DNA of 64,000 nt from Croceibacterium ferulae (lineage in GTDB: Bacteria; Pseudomonadota; Alphaproteobacteria; Sphingomonadales; Sphingomonadaceae), in NCBI RefSeq assembly GCF_003660445.1, contig NZ_QZVQ01000002.1:124001-188000 (forward strand). Direction: 5' to 3'. Under the pieces are notes generated by a model. That model saw nothing but the letters and a program-made list of their open reading frames with translations, was not told where the DNA came from and made no database searches. This document shows, piece by piece, positions 1 to 8,940 of the stretch (its first letter is position 1; each line of letters begins with the position of its first letter). The translations under genes were made by a program, and so were the position numbers.

Positions 1-165
1 GACCGCAGCCGGGTCAGCAATTACCGCCGGCTCGACCATCGCCAGAACCGCCGGCTGAGTGCCCCGGGGCGCGACCAGGTGTGGGTGCGGTCCGGCAATG
101 ATGCGCTGCTGGTGTCGCTGCGCAACAACACGGTGCAGCGCGTGCTGCCCAACGCCTTCCGCTAA
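1..165 (+). CDS. C-terminal fragment, RcnB-like periplasmic protein
   Basis: The frame is open from the window edge to a TAA at 163-165, giving 54 residues with no start in view. The tail reads WVRSGNDALLVSLRNNTVQ and ends in NAFR. This resembles the C-terminus of RcnB-family periplasmic proteins (aromatic, V, DALL, then a short beta hairpin), which are linked to nickel/cobalt homeostasis. The fragment is arginine-rich and hydrophilic. It converges on infB and is followed at once by an inverted repeat. The family call rests only on this short tail, so another small secreted protein is possible. Confidence 0.5.
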   Translation, partial: DRSRVSNYRRLDHRQNRRLSAPGRDQVWVRSGNDALLVSLRNNTVQRVLPNAFR

Positions 166-171
166 CATGAC

Positions 172-210
172 ACTGGCCGGCATGCCCCTAGATTGGACGT
201 GCCGGCCAGT
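172..210. terminator. Inverted repeat between convergent genes, probable terminator
   Basis: ACTGGCCGGCA at 172-182 pairs perfectly with TGCCGGCCAGT at 200-210, giving an 11-bp stem around a 17-nt loop. It lies 30 nt beyond the infB stop and 7 nt beyond the partial gene's stop, where a shared bidirectional terminator would be expected. There is no clear T-run on either side. Confidence 0.5.
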
Positions 211-239
211 CGCAATCGCCTGCCGTCAGGAAGCGCCGC

Positions 240-3017
240 TTACAGCGTGCGCTCCTGCTCGGTCACCTCGAACACTTCCAGCTGGTCGCCCGCCCGGATG
301 TCGTTCGTATCGGCCAGCACCACGCCGCATTCCACGCCGGCGCGGACTTCGTCCACATCGTCCTTGAAGCGGCGGAGCGAGGCGATGGTGGTCGCGCTGA
401 CGATGACGTCGTTGCGGGTGAGCCGGGCATGCAGACCCTTGCGGATCGCGCCTTCCTCCACCAGCAGGCCTGCTGCCTTGTCGCGCTTGCCGGCAGGGAA
501 CACCTGCTTGACCTGCGCACGGCCGACCACGTTCTCGATCCGCAGCGGACCGAGCTCGCCCGCCATCTCCTTGGCGATCTCCTGCGTCAGGTGGTAGATG
601 ACGTCGTAATACATCATCCGCACCTTGTCCCGCTGGATCAGCTGGCGCGCATTCGCATTCGGACGCACATTGAAGCCGATGACCGGCGCCTTGGACGCCG
701 CCGCCAGCACCACGTCGCTTTCCGTGATCGCACCCACGCCCGATTGCAGGACGCGAACCTTGATCTCGTCGTTCGACAGGTTGTGCAGCGCATTGACGAT
801 CGCTTCGACCGACCCTTGCACGTCGGCCTTCACCACCACCGGGAACTCGATCACCGCGCTGTTCAGCCCGGCGAACATGGTGTCCAGATTGGCGGGCGCC
901 ATGGCGGTCCGCTTCTCCGTCGCCTGTTCCTGACGGTATTCCGCCACTTCACGGGCGCGCTGCTCGTTTTCCACCACGGTCAGCACGTCACCGGCCTGCG
1001 GCACGCCGCCAAGACCCAGCACCTCGACCGGCATGGAGGGTCCCGCTTCCTTGATCTGCTTGCCCTTGTCGTCGACCAGGGCGCGCACGCGGCCGCTTTG
1101 CGTACCGACCACGAAGGTGTCGCCACGCTTCAGCGTGCCACGATTGACCAGCACGGTCGCCACCGGGCCACGGCCCTTGTCCAGCTGAGCCTCGATCACG
1201 GTGGCTTCCGCCTCGCGATCAGGACGGGCACGCAGTTCCAGCAGTTCGGCCTGCAGGCTGATCGCCTCGATCAGCTTGTCCAGCCCTTCCCCGGTCTTGG
1301 CGGAGACTTCCACGTCCTGCACGTCGCCGCTCATCTGCTCGACCACGACCTCGTGCTCCAGCAGGCGCTCGCGGATCCGCTGCGGGTTCGCCTCGGGCCG
1401 GTCGATCTTGTTGATCGCCACGATCATCGGCACGCCCGCCGCCTTGGTGTGATTGATGGCTTCGATCGTCTGCGGCATGATGCCGTCATCCGCCGCCACC
1501 ACCAGCACCACGATGTCGGTCACATTGGCGCCGCGCATGCGCATCTGCGTGAACGCCTCGTGCCCCGGCGTGTCGAGGAAGGTGATCTTCTGCTTGTCCT
1601 TCGTGACGATCTGGTAGGCGCCGATATGCTGCGTGATGCCGCCGGCCTCCCCCTTCACGACGTTGGCCCCGCGCAGCGCATCCATCAGGCTGGTCTTGCC
1701 GTGATCGACATGGCCCATGATGGTGACCACGGGCGGACGTTCGCGCAGCGTTTCCTCGGGATCGGCTTCGACCGTCTGGCCGATGTCGATGTCCGCGGCG
1801 GACACGCGAACCATCGTGTGGCCGAATTCCTCGACCAGCAGTTCGGCCGTGTCCTGGTCGATCGTCTGGTTGACGGTTACCGGCATGTCCATGTTGAACA
1901 GCGCCTTCACCAGGTCGGCACCCTTTTCCGCCATGCGGTTGGCCAGTTCCTGCACGGTGATCGCCTCGGGCACGATCACTTCGCGCACCTGCTTCTCACG
2001 CGGCTTGGACGAACCGCCATGCTGCGAACGACGCTCCTTCTCCCGCGCACGCTTCAGCGCGGCGAGCGAACGGGCGCGGGCGCCCTCGTCCTCGTTCAAG
2101 GCCCGATTGACGGTCAGCTTGCCGCCGCGACGCTTGTCACGATCGGCCGCGCTGCCGCGTTCGACCGCGCCGCGCTCGGCAGACGGCCGGCCCGGTGCCG
2201 CCGCTGTCGTGGGCGCAGACTTGCCACGCTCGGCCTTCTGGCCGGGCTGCGGCTTGGCATCCGCCCCGCGCGCAGTGGTGCTGGCGGCCTCGGTCGGCGC
2301 GGGACGCCGCGGCTCGGGCCGGGGAACGGGCGAGAAGCGACGGGGCGCCGGCACGATGACGGGCGCTTCCTCGACTTCGGCCGCAGGTGCCGGGGCAGCC
2401 TCGGCCGCCGCCGGCGTCGGTTCGGCGGGCGACTCGGCGGGCGCGGCGCTCTCTGCCGGGGCAGCCGTTTCGGTCTTCGCGGTAGGTGCACCGGGCGTGG
2501 CACTTTCGGCGACCGGGGTCGCTTCCGCGGCGGGCGTCACATCCTGCGGCTGGCTTTCGGCAGCAGGCTCGGCCTTTGCCTCCCGCGCCTCGGCCTCGGC
2601 CCGGCGGTTCTCCTCCGCACGGGCACGCTCGGTCTCGGCGGCACGCTGGCGCGCTTCCTCCTCGCGGCGGCTGACATCTTCCATCGCGGCAAGACGCGCC
2701 TCTTCGGCCTCGCGCAGCAGACGCTGCTGCATTTCCAGCCGGCTCTCGCCCGAGACCGGCGTGGCCGGACGGGGAGGCGGCGGGGGCGGCGCAGCCGGAC
2801 GCGGCGCAGCGGCGACCGGCGCCTGCTCGACCACTTCCGGAGCTGCCGCAGGTGCCTTGTCGCCAGGACGAGTCAGCTTGCGGGAACGCTTCACCTCGAC
2901 CGTGACCTTGTTGGTCCGGCCGTGGCTGAAGGTCTGCTTGACCTCGCCCGCATCGACCGAACGCTTCACCCCGAGGGGCTTGCGGGTGCGGGTCGTGGTG
3001 TCGTCGTTATCGCTCAT
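240..3017 (-). CDS. infB: Translation initiation factor IF-2
   Basis: The 925-aa GTPase places fMet-tRNA on the 30S subunit and promotes subunit joining. A charged, low-complexity N-terminal half rich in Ala, Pro, Glu and Arg runs to about residue 340. The IF2-N segment follows, then the G domain with G1 motif GHVDHGKT (about residues 435-442), DTPGHEAF and NKIDRP, and then the C-terminal fMet-tRNA binding domains. The long extension is usual for alphaproteobacterial IF-2. It is the last gene of rimP-nusA-ylxR-infB, 6 nt after ylxR. rbfA and truB, which often follow, are absent; a convergent gene comes next. Confidence 0.97.
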   Translation of the reverse strand: MSDNDDTTTRTRKPLGVKRSVDAGEVKQTFSHGRTNKVTVEVKRSRKLTRPGDKAPAAAPEVVEQAPVAAAPRPAAPPPPPPRPATPVSGESRLEMQQRLLREAEEARLAAMEDVSRREEEARQRAAETERARAEENRRAEAEAREAKAEPAAESQPQDVTPAAEATPVAESATPGAPTAKTETAAPAESAAPAESPAEPTPAAAEAAPAPAAEVEEAPVIVPAPRRFSPVPRPEPRRPAPTEAASTTARGADAKPQPGQKAERGKSAPTTAAAPGRPSAERGAVERGSAADRDKRRGGKLTVNRALNEDEGARARSLAALKRAREKERRSQHGGSSKPREKQVREVIVPEAITVQELANRMAEKGADLVKALFNMDMPVTVNQTIDQDTAELLVEEFGHTMVRVSAADIDIGQTVEADPEETLRERPPVVTIMGHVDHGKTSLMDALRGANVVKGEAGGITQHIGAYQIVTKDKQKITFLDTPGHEAFTQMRMRGANVTDIVVLVVAADDGIMPQTIEAINHTKAAGVPMIVAINKIDRPEANPQRIRERLLEHEVVVEQMSGDVQDVEVSAKTGEGLDKLIEAISLQAELLELRARPDREAEATVIEAQLDKGRGPVATVLVNRGTLKRGDTFVVGTQSGRVRALVDDKGKQIKEAGPSMPVEVLGLGGVPQAGDVLTVVENEQRAREVAEYRQEQATEKRTAMAPANLDTMFAGLNSAVIEFPVVVKADVQGSVEAIVNALHNLSNDEIKVRVLQSGVGAITESDVVLAAASKAPVIGFNVRPNANARQLIQRDKVRMMYYDVIYHLTQEIAKEMAGELGPLRIENVVGRAQVKQVFPAGKRDKAAGLLVEEGAIRKGLHARLTRNDVIVSATTIASLRRFKDDVDEVRAGVECGVVLADTNDIRAGDQLEVFEVTEQERTL

Positions 3018-3023
3018 CGGTGG

Positions 3024-3803
3024 TCAACAGTCCTTCAAATTCAGCTCTGCAGGTCCGGCTTGCGCCGCCCGCCCCGGTGCCGCGCTCACGCGGTCCGGCC
3101 CATCTTCGTTCGCCTCGATCAGCTGCGCGCCATCGGCAGGGGCACCCAGGAAGTTCAGCAGGCGTTGCAACGGGGTTGTGACCCGCTGCGCAGACCCCGG
3201 ATCGGTCAGCGCCAGATGGACGACATTGTCGCGGCCCAATGCCACAGACAGGGCCGCCCGGTCCAGTGGCAGACGCAGGCCGGACTTGCCGGTCCCTTCC
3301 GTCCCGGTGCCCACGCGCCAGGCCTGATCCAGCTTGCGGGCGCCATCGCCGCTGGCATCAGCGGCATGGAACAGGGCGGCCACTTTCCCGTCCCGCGCGG
3401 CGCGGGCGATGCGATCCGATCCCAAGATAAGACGCCCGGCGCGAAATTCGAGTCCCAGCCGTTCGGTAAAGGCGCGGGTCAGGCCGGTCTGCGCCAGTTC
3501 GGGCAGATCGTCAGGGATCGCCAGCGCGCCGGTGCGCAGCGCACGCGCCAGGGCGCCTTTCAGGCGACCCTTCGCCAGGGCCTCTGCCAATGTGGCGCGG
3601 TCGACCCCGATCCAGGCGCCACGACCCGGCGCCTGGGCCCGCGGGTCGGGCAGCACCGCATGCTGCCCATCCGGCCCGGCCGGCGCCATCGCCAGGCGCA
3701 GCATCGCGTCCCGCCCGGCATTGCTGCCGGACAGGATGCAACGCCGCTCCGGCGCGTCATCGCTGTCGTTGTCGCCTAGCGGTTCATTGCGAGGATTCCG
3801 CAT
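3024..3803 (-). CDS. ylxR: YlxR (DUF448) RNA-binding protein with C-terminal extension
   Basis: This 259-aa protein opens with the YlxR signature PERRCILSG and a GRGAWI motif, typical of the small nucleic-acid-binding YlxR fold. From about residue 105 it has a second segment compatible with an L7Ae-like RNA-binding domain (LGLEFRAGRLILGSDRI), so it is about three times the length of a minimal YlxR. It sits between nusA and infB, the conserved position of this family. The start at 3803 overlaps the nusA end by 20 nt and has a strong AGGAGG six bases upstream. A role in transcription or translation is inferred from context. Confidence 0.85.
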   Translation of the reverse strand: MRNPRNEPLGDNDSDDAPERRCILSGSNAGRDAMLRLAMAPAGPDGQHAVLPDPRAQAPGRGAWIGVDRATLAEALAKGRLKGALARALRTGALAIPDDLPELAQTGLTRAFTERLGLEFRAGRLILGSDRIARAARDGKVAALFHAADASGDGARKLDQAWRVGTGTEGTGKSGLRLPLDRAALSVALGRDNVVHLALTDPGSAQRVTTPLQRLLNFLGAPADGAQLIEANEDGPDRVSAAPGRAAQAGPAELNLKDC

Positions 3804-5433
3804 CGGCGGCCTCCTGCGCTGCGGGTGCCTGATCTTCGTCGGCGAACCAGTGGGCTCGCGCGGCCATGATGATCTCGTTCCCTTGTTCCTCGGTCAGGCC
3901 GAATTCACCCAGCACGCCGCCCTTGTCGGTCTCGCGCTGCGGACGGCGCGGCGGGGGGCCGGCCTGCGGCTTGTCGGTGTTGCGCCGGCGCGGTCCTTCG
4001 CGGCGACGCGCGATCAGCTCGTCCGTGGCAAGATCGGCCAGATCGTCCAGCACCTTGATGCCCGCCTTGCCCAGCACCACCAGCATCTGTTCGGACAGAT
4101 GCGGCAGCTCCGCCAGCGCGTCTTCGACCTCCAGCGCCTGCCGCTCCTCGCGATAGGCGGCTTCCTGCCGCTCCAGCGCTTCCTGGGCGCGGTTCTGCAG
4201 CTCTTCCGCCAAGTCGTTGTCGAAGCCCTCGATGCCGGCAAGCTCGCTCAACTCGACATAGGCGACTTCTTCCAGCTCGGCGAAGCCTTCGGCCACCAGC
4301 AGCTGGCTCAGCGTTTCGTCGACATCCAGCTCTTCCTCGAACATCTTGGAACGGCTGGAGAACTCCTTCTGCCGCTTCTCGGAGGCTTCTTCCTCCGTCA
4401 TGATGTCGATCTGGCTTTCGGTGAGCTGGCTGGCGAGGCGAACGTTCTGCCCGCGACGGCCGATCGCCAGGCTCAGCTGGTCGTCAGGCACCACGACCTC
4501 GATCCGGCCCTCATCCTCGTCCAGCACCACGCGGGTGACGGTGGCGGGCTGCAGCGCGTTCACCACGAAGGTCGCGCTGTCCTCGCTCCAGGGGATGATG
4601 TCGATCTTCTCGCCCTGCAGTTCCTGCACCACGGCCTGCACGCGGCTACCCTTCATGCCGACGCAGGCGCCGACCGGGTCGATGGAGCTGTCGCGGCTGA
4701 TCACGCCGATCTTGGCGCGGCTGCCGGGATCGCGTGCGGCGGCCTTGATCTCGATGATGCCATCGTAGATCTCGGGCACTTCCTGCGCGAACAGCTTCTT
4801 CATGAATTCGGGATGCGCGCGGCTCAGGAAGATCTGCGGGCCGCGATTGTTGCGCTCCACCTTCATCACCCAGGCGCGGATGCGCTCGCCCACGCGGGTC
4901 GCCTCGCGCGGGATCTGCTGGTCGCGGCGGATGATGCCTTCCGCACGGCCCAGGTTCACGATCACATTGCCGAACTCGACCGACTTGATCACGCCGGTGA
5001 TGACCTCGCCCGCGCGGTCCTTGAACTCCTCGAACTGGCGCTCGCGCTCCGCATCGCGGACCTTCTGGAAGATCACCTGCTTGGCGCTCTGCGCGTCGAT
5101 GCGGCCCAGATCGACCGGCGGCAGCGGGTCGACGATGAAGTCGCCCAGCGCGGAACCCTTCTGCAGCTTCTCCGCCTGCTCCAGGTTCACCTGCTTGAAG
5201 TAGTCCTCGACCTCCTCGACGACCTCGACCACGCGCCACAGGCGCAGGTCGCCGGTCAGCGGATCCAGCTTGGCGCGGATGTCGTTCTCAGCGCCATAGC
5301 GCGCCCGCGCGGCCTTCTGGATCGCCTCTTCCATCGCTTCGATCACGATGGAACGGTCGATCATCTTCTCGGACGCGACGGAATTCGCGATCGCGAGCAG
5401 TTCAGCCTTGTTGGCGGAAATCGGACTGGCCAT
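3784..5433 (-). CDS. nusA: Transcription termination/antitermination factor NusA
   Basis: The 549-aa protein binds RNA polymerase and nascent RNA and tunes pausing, termination and antitermination. Visible parts are the N-terminal polymerase-binding domain (starting MASPISANKAELL), an S1 segment (GEVITGVIKSVEFGNVIVNLG), the KH region (GACVGMKGSRVQAVVQEL and IGRRGQNVRLASQL) and acidic C-terminal helix-hairpin-helix repeats. The frame stays open upstream, but that part reads as a shadow of rimP. The ATG at 5433 overlaps the rimP stop as ATGA, which fixes the start. Confidence 0.96.
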   Translation of the reverse strand: MASPISANKAELLAIANSVASEKMIDRSIVIEAMEEAIQKAARARYGAENDIRAKLDPLTGDLRLWRVVEVVEEVEDYFKQVNLEQAEKLQKGSALGDFIVDPLPPVDLGRIDAQSAKQVIFQKVRDAERERQFEEFKDRAGEVITGVIKSVEFGNVIVNLGRAEGIIRRDQQIPREATRVGERIRAWVMKVERNNRGPQIFLSRAHPEFMKKLFAQEVPEIYDGIIEIKAAARDPGSRAKIGVISRDSSIDPVGACVGMKGSRVQAVVQELQGEKIDIIPWSEDSATFVVNALQPATVTRVVLDEDEGRIEVVVPDDQLSLAIGRRGQNVRLASQLTESQIDIMTEEEASEKRQKEFSSRSKMFEEELDVDETLSQLLVAEGFAELEEVAYVELSELAGIEGFDNDLAEELQNRAQEALERQEAAYREERQALEVEDALAELPHLSEQMLVVLGKAGIKVLDDLADLATDELIARRREGPRRRNTDKPQAGPPPRRPQRETDKGGVLGEFGLTEEQGNEIIMAARAHWFADEDQAPAAQEAADAESSQ

Positions 5434-6005
5434 CAGTCGTCTGCCTTCTCTTCTTCGGAAATGTCTTGCGGAACTTCCAGGATTTCGTCGGCCCCGCTCA
5501 TGTCGAGCGGGCGGGTGGCGGCAATCAGCTCGTTGGTCAGGACCAGCTTGGCCGAATGGACCAGCGCCAGCGGCACGTCCAGCCGGCCGGCCTTGCGATC
5601 TTCGAACGCGATCACGTCGTCGGTGATGCTCAACGCCTTGCCGCGCAGCTTGCGATGGTCGCCCAGCGGCTCGGTCAGCGAGACATGCGCCTCGTGCCCG
5701 GCCCACTGCGCCCAGTCCTTGGCGCGGGTCAGCGGACGGTCGATACCGGGGCTGCTGACTTCCAGGTGGTAGGCACCGGGGATCAGCTCCCCCCGCTCCG
5801 CCTCGGCCGTGTCGATCGCGTCGGAGATGCGGCGCGACAATGCCATGCATTGTTCCACGATCAGCTGCCCGGTGGCGGGATCCTCCGCCATGACCTGCAG
5901 CGTCTGCTCCTCGCCCGAACCCGTCAGCTTGACCCGCACGAGCTCAAAGCCGAGCGCAATCGCCTCGGGTTCGATCACTTGGGTGAGGCGGGCGATATCG
6001 GCCAT
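5433..6005 (-). CDS. rimP: Ribosome maturation factor RimP
   Basis: This 190-aa RimP/YhbC protein is needed for 30S subunit maturation. It has the family signature VSSPGIDRPLTRAKDW in its middle and the N-terminal EPEAIALGFELVRVKL segment. The ATG at 6005 gives the family's usual length; an upstream in-frame ATG at 6131 would add 42 unlikely residues. It is the first gene of the rimP-nusA-ylxR-infB operon and shares ATGA with nusA. The C-terminal acidic tail (ISEEEKADD) is typical. Confidence 0.95.
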   Translation of the reverse strand: MADIARLTQVIEPEAIALGFELVRVKLTGSGEEQTLQVMAEDPATGQLIVEQCMALSRRISDAIDTAEAERGELIPGAYHLEVSSPGIDRPLTRAKDWAQWAGHEAHVSLTEPLGDHRKLRGKALSITDDVIAFEDRKAGRLDVPLALVHSAKLVLTNELIAATRPLDMSGADEILEVPQDISEEEKADD

Positions 6006-6169
6006 AGGCTTGCAGTCATGCTCCAGTTGCGGCCAATGGCCGATCGTGCCGGCCCCTTCCGGCGCCAGCCCCACAATGTTTCGACAATGTCGGGATGAGC
6101 GCCATGTATGCGGAGTCGCATGCAATAGCAAGCCGGAAGCCGATTGCCCCGCCCGCGCATTGCATCACC

Positions 6170-6724
6170 ATGCTGGTCTTTCTCGATTTCGAAGCATCCT
6201 CCCTCGCCGACAGGTCCTACCCGGTCGAAGTCGGCTGGGTGTGGGAGGACGGCCGGGAGGAAGCGCACCTGATCCGCCCTGCCCCGCGCTGGACCGACTG
6301 GGACATGCAGGCAGAGGCGATCCACGGCATTTCCCGTTCCGAACTGGAGGACAGGGGAGAGGATCACGCGGAGGTCGCCCGCCGCATGGTGGAGGTGCTG
6401 TCCGGCCACGATCTGTGCGCCAGCGCGCCGTCGTGGGATGGCAAGTGGATGAGCGCCCTGCTCCGCGCCGCCGACATCCCGCGCCACACGCTGCGCCTGC
6501 GCGACAGCGACGATGTGATCGCCGAAGCTGCGCGCGCCATCCTGAAACCGCACTGCGCGGCGGACAGGCTGGAGCAGACGCTGGAATCGATACTGACGCT
6601 GGACGATCTGAGCGAAGGCCCGCCTGCCCACCGTGCGCTGGACGATGCACGGGGGGAATGGCGCAAATGGCAGCGTGTGATGAAGCGGGCACAGGAGATC
6701 GGGCAGGCGCAGGCCGGCGCCTGA
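6170..6724 (+). CDS. DEDD-type 3'-5' exonuclease domain protein
   Basis: This 184-aa protein starts with MLVFLDFEASSL, the ExoI motif (D and E ligands) of the DnaQ/RNase T superfamily. HGIS, then an Asp-containing segment (CASAPSWDGKW) and a final HRALDDARGEW motif complete a DEDDh-like set of acidic and His residues. The ATG at 6170 puts the catalytic motif at the usual N-terminal place; an earlier ATG at 6095 would add an unconvincing extension. It stands alone between rimP (divergent) and pspF (convergent). The substrate, DNA or RNA, cannot be told. Confidence 0.75.
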   Translation: MLVFLDFEASSLADRSYPVEVGWVWEDGREEAHLIRPAPRWTDWDMQAEAIHGISRSELEDRGEDHAEVARRMVEVLSGHDLCASAPSWDGKWMSALLRAADIPRHTLRLRDSDDVIAEAARAILKPHCAADRLEQTLESILTLDDLSEGPPAHRALDDARGEWRKWQRVMKRAQEIGQAQAGA

Positions 6725-6747
6725 CCCATCAACTCTGTACCAATCTG

Positions 6748-6767
6748 GTTTTTCACGCGTGAAAAAC
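6748..6767. repeat. 20-bp perfect palindrome
   Basis: GTTTTTCACGCGTGAAAAAC is a perfect palindrome with no spacer, in the 59-bp gap between the converging exonuclease gene and pspF. It could act as a weak bidirectional terminator or as an operator for a dimeric regulator. The T-run lies inside the stem, so it is not a classic intrinsic terminator. Confidence 0.6.
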
Positions 6768-6783
6768 TAGCCACCGGAGCCTC

Positions 6784-7806
6784 TCACTCGCTCAGCGCGT
6801 GTTTCCTGATGCAGTGCCGCAGCTGGTCGTAAGTCAGGCCCAGTGCCTTGGCGGTCTGCCGCTGGTTCCAGCGGTTGCGGCCCAGATGATGTTCCAGGAT
6901 CGCCCGCTCATGCGCCTCCACCGCGGCGCGCAGGTCCGCGATCGTCTCGTAATCGGCCGGCGCCGGCGCAGCCGGAGTGGTGGAGCCGGAGGCGGCGGCA
7001 GCTTCCTGCGCCCGGGGCGGGGGCGCGGGCTTCCACGGACTGTCGAACGGGTTGAATTGCACATGGCCGACCGGCTGGGTCCATTCGTCCCAGCGATAGA
7101 CCGCGCGTTCCACCACGTTGCGCAATTCGCGGACATTGCCGGGCCAGGGGTACTCCTCCATCTGCTGGCTGACATGCGGGGCAAAGCCGGGCCAGTCGCG
7201 CCAGCCCAGCTCCGCCGCCATGCGCCGTCCGAAATAATCGGCCAGCACCTCGATGTCCCCTTCCCGCACCCGCAAGGGCGGCAGGGTGATGACTTCGAAG
7301 CACAGCCGGTCCAGCAGGTCGGCCCGGAACCGCCCCGCCTCCGCCGCGCGTGGCAGGTCCTCGTTCGTGGCCGCGACGATCCGCACATCCACCCGCACCG
7401 GCCGGCTGGAGCCGATCCGCGTCACCTCGCCATATTCCACCGCCCGCAGCAGCCGCTCCTGCGCGCCCATCGACAGCGTGCCCAGTTCGTCAAGAAAGAG
7501 CGTGCCGCGATCCGCTTCCTCGAACCGGCCGACCCGCGCCTTGGTGGCGCCGGTGAAGGCGCCTGCCTCGTGCCCGAACAGCTCCGCCTCGATCAGCGTC
7601 TCGGGCAGTGCGGCGCAGTTCATGGTGACAAGCGGCTGGTCCCATCGGTCGGACAGGCGATGCAGTCGCTCCGCGATCAGTTCCTTGCCGGTGCCGCGCT
7701 CACCGATCACCAGCACCGGCCGGCGCAAGGGCGCCGCGCGACTGGCCCGCTCCACCGAGTCCAGGAACGCGCCGGACTGGCCGATAAACTGATTTTCCCG
7801 CTCCAT
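6784..7806 (-). CDS. pspF: Sigma-54 activator PspF, phage shock operon regulator
   Basis: This 340-aa enhancer-binding protein drives sigma-54 transcription of the psp genes and lacks an N-terminal sensor domain, as PspF does. It shows Walker A GERGTGKE (35-42), the sigma-54 contact loop GAFTGA (82-87), Walker B GTLFLDELG, and a C-terminal Fis-type helix-turn-helix (NQRQTAKALGLTYDQLRH). A Pro/Ala-rich linker precedes the HTH. The ATG at 7806 gives the canonical N-terminus; upstream in-frame codons read through the promoter region. It is divergent from the psp operon, and its AAA+ activity is normally held off by PspA. Confidence 0.95.
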   Translation of the reverse strand: MERENQFIGQSGAFLDSVERASRAAPLRRPVLVIGERGTGKELIAERLHRLSDRWDQPLVTMNCAALPETLIEAELFGHEAGAFTGATKARVGRFEEADRGTLFLDELGTLSMGAQERLLRAVEYGEVTRIGSSRPVRVDVRIVAATNEDLPRAAEAGRFRADLLDRLCFEVITLPPLRVREGDIEVLADYFGRRMAAELGWRDWPGFAPHVSQQMEEYPWPGNVRELRNVVERAVYRWDEWTQPVGHVQFNPFDSPWKPAPPPRAQEAAAASGSTTPAAPAPADYETIADLRAAVEAHERAILEHHLGRNRWNQRQTAKALGLTYDQLRHCIRKHALSE

Positions 7807-7905
7807 GCCCAGAACATAGCACTGAGCCCCAACATCTGGCAATTTGCACCATGCCATTTTGCCGCACGGTCCTGCAACTTGCTGTTATCGCTGCGATATC
7901 GCGTT

Positions 7906-7921
7906 TGGCACGGTCCGTGCA
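7906..7921 (+). promoter_or_regulatory. Sigma-54 (-24/-12) promoter of the psp operon
   Basis: TGGCACG, four bases, then GTGCA matches the RpoN consensus TGGCACR-N4-TTGCW, with GG and GC at the required 10-bp separation. It lies about 34 nt before the first psp reading frame and opposite pspF, as expected for a PspF-activated promoter. Initiation would be near 7932. Confidence 0.88.
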
Positions 7922-7954
7922 AAACCTGTGGCATACAGGTCCAGGAGCCAACCC

Positions 7955-8107
7955 ATGTCGATCCAGTCGATCATTGCCCACCCTTCCCGCCTCGCGGCGC
8001 TGGCCAGCCTGCTGGCGCTGGTCGCCCTGAACATCGTGGCGCTGGGCAGTGTGGAACACGCCACCGGCCCGGTGCTGGTGGTGGCTCCCGTGGTGGCCCT
8101 GGCATGA
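7955..8107 (+). CDS. Small membrane protein, first gene of the psp operon (50 aa)
   Basis: This 50-aa frame starts at an ATG seven bases after a good AGGAG (7943-7947) and just downstream of the sigma-54 promoter. Residues about 11-32 form a hydrophobic helix (LAALASLLALVALNIVALG), followed by a second hydrophobic stretch at the C-terminus. Its stop overlaps the ATG at 8104 as ATGA, which suggests translational coupling to the PspA frame. I know no named family for it. Its place suggests a membrane partner of PspA, but that is inference. Confidence 0.65.
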   Translation: MSIQSIIAHPSRLAALASLLALVALNIVALGSVEHATGPVLVVAPVVALA

Positions 8108-8250
8108 GCGACGACCAGGCCCCGAAGCCGGGTCAGCGCCTCACCCAGCTGGGCAGCCGGCTCGATCGCGAGATCGAGCGGCTGCGCACCAGCCCCACTC
8201 CCGCGCTCAAGCCCACCTTTGATCGCGTCCTTTCCAGCGGAGTACCCCTG

Positions 8251-8937
8251 ATGGGCATTTTTTCCCGCACCCGCGACATCATCGCGGCCAATTTCAACGA
8301 GCTGCTCGACCAGGCGGACGACCCGACCAAGATGATCCGCATGATCATCCTGGAAATGGAGGAAACGCTGGTGGAGGTTCGCGCCAGCGCGGCGCGCACC
8401 ATCGCCGACCAGAAGGAGATGCACCGCCACACCGTCCGGCTGGAGAAGCTGCAGGCCGACTGGGCGGAAAAGGCGCAGCTGGCGCTGTCCAAGGATCGCG
8501 AGGATCTGGCCCGGGCCGCCCTGGTGGAGCGCAAGAAGGCGGCCGACATGGCCGACCAGCTGAAGGAGGAGATCGCCGTCCTCGACGATTCGCTGCGCGC
8601 TTACGAGGAGGATATCGCCAAGCTGCAGACCCGCCTGCGCGAAGCCCGCAGTCGCCAGACGCAGATCGCTGCCCGGCTGGAAAGCGCGGAGAACCGCGTC
8701 AAGCTGCGCACGCTGATGACCAGCGAGCGGGTGGACGATGCGCTGGCGCGGTTCGACCAGCTGGAACGCCGGGTCGATTATGCTGAAGGCCGCGCGGATT
8801 CGCTGAACGTGGCGTCAGGTCGCCCCAGCCTGTCGGAGGAGATTGCCGCGCTGGGCGGATCGGACAAGATCGACGCGGAACTGGAAGAAATGAAGCGCGC
8901 GCTCGGCAAGGGCGGCGCGGACAGCAAGGAGGGCTGA
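8251..8937 (+). CDS. pspA: Phage shock protein A
   Basis: This 228-aa PspA/IM30 (ESCRT-III-like) protein starts MGIFSRTRDIIAANFNELL, the amphipathic membrane-binding helix, and continues with ADDPTKMIRMIILEMEETL and long coiled-coil helices. It normally inhibits PspF and, under stress, coats and stabilises the inner membrane. The ATG at 8251 has GGAG eight bases upstream and gives the canonical N-terminus. The frame stays open back to an ATG at 8104 that overlaps the upstream gene as ATGA, so a 277-aa form with a 49-residue extension containing DREIERLR is possible. Confidence 0.93.
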   Translation: MGIFSRTRDIIAANFNELLDQADDPTKMIRMIILEMEETLVEVRASAARTIADQKEMHRHTVRLEKLQADWAEKAQLALSKDREDLARAALVERKKAADMADQLKEEIAVLDDSLRAYEEDIAKLQTRLREARSRQTQIAARLESAENRVKLRTLMTSERVDDALARFDQLERRVDYAEGRADSLNVASGRPSLSEEIAALGGSDKIDAELEEMKRALGKGGADSKEG

Positions 8938-8940
8938 CCT

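Noticed and set aside
429-3779. Long open frame on the plus strand (over 1100 codons) opposite infB and ylxR
   Set aside because: Antisense to clearly recognisable IF-2 and YlxR. The translation is His/Arg-rich with no domain, as expected from high-GC third positions on the opposite strand.
5434-5850. N-terminal extension of NusA by 139 residues
   Set aside because: The extension is out of frame with and antiparallel in sense to nothing else but overlaps rimP fully; its composition is shadow-like, and the ATGA junction at 5433 gives the canonical NusA start.
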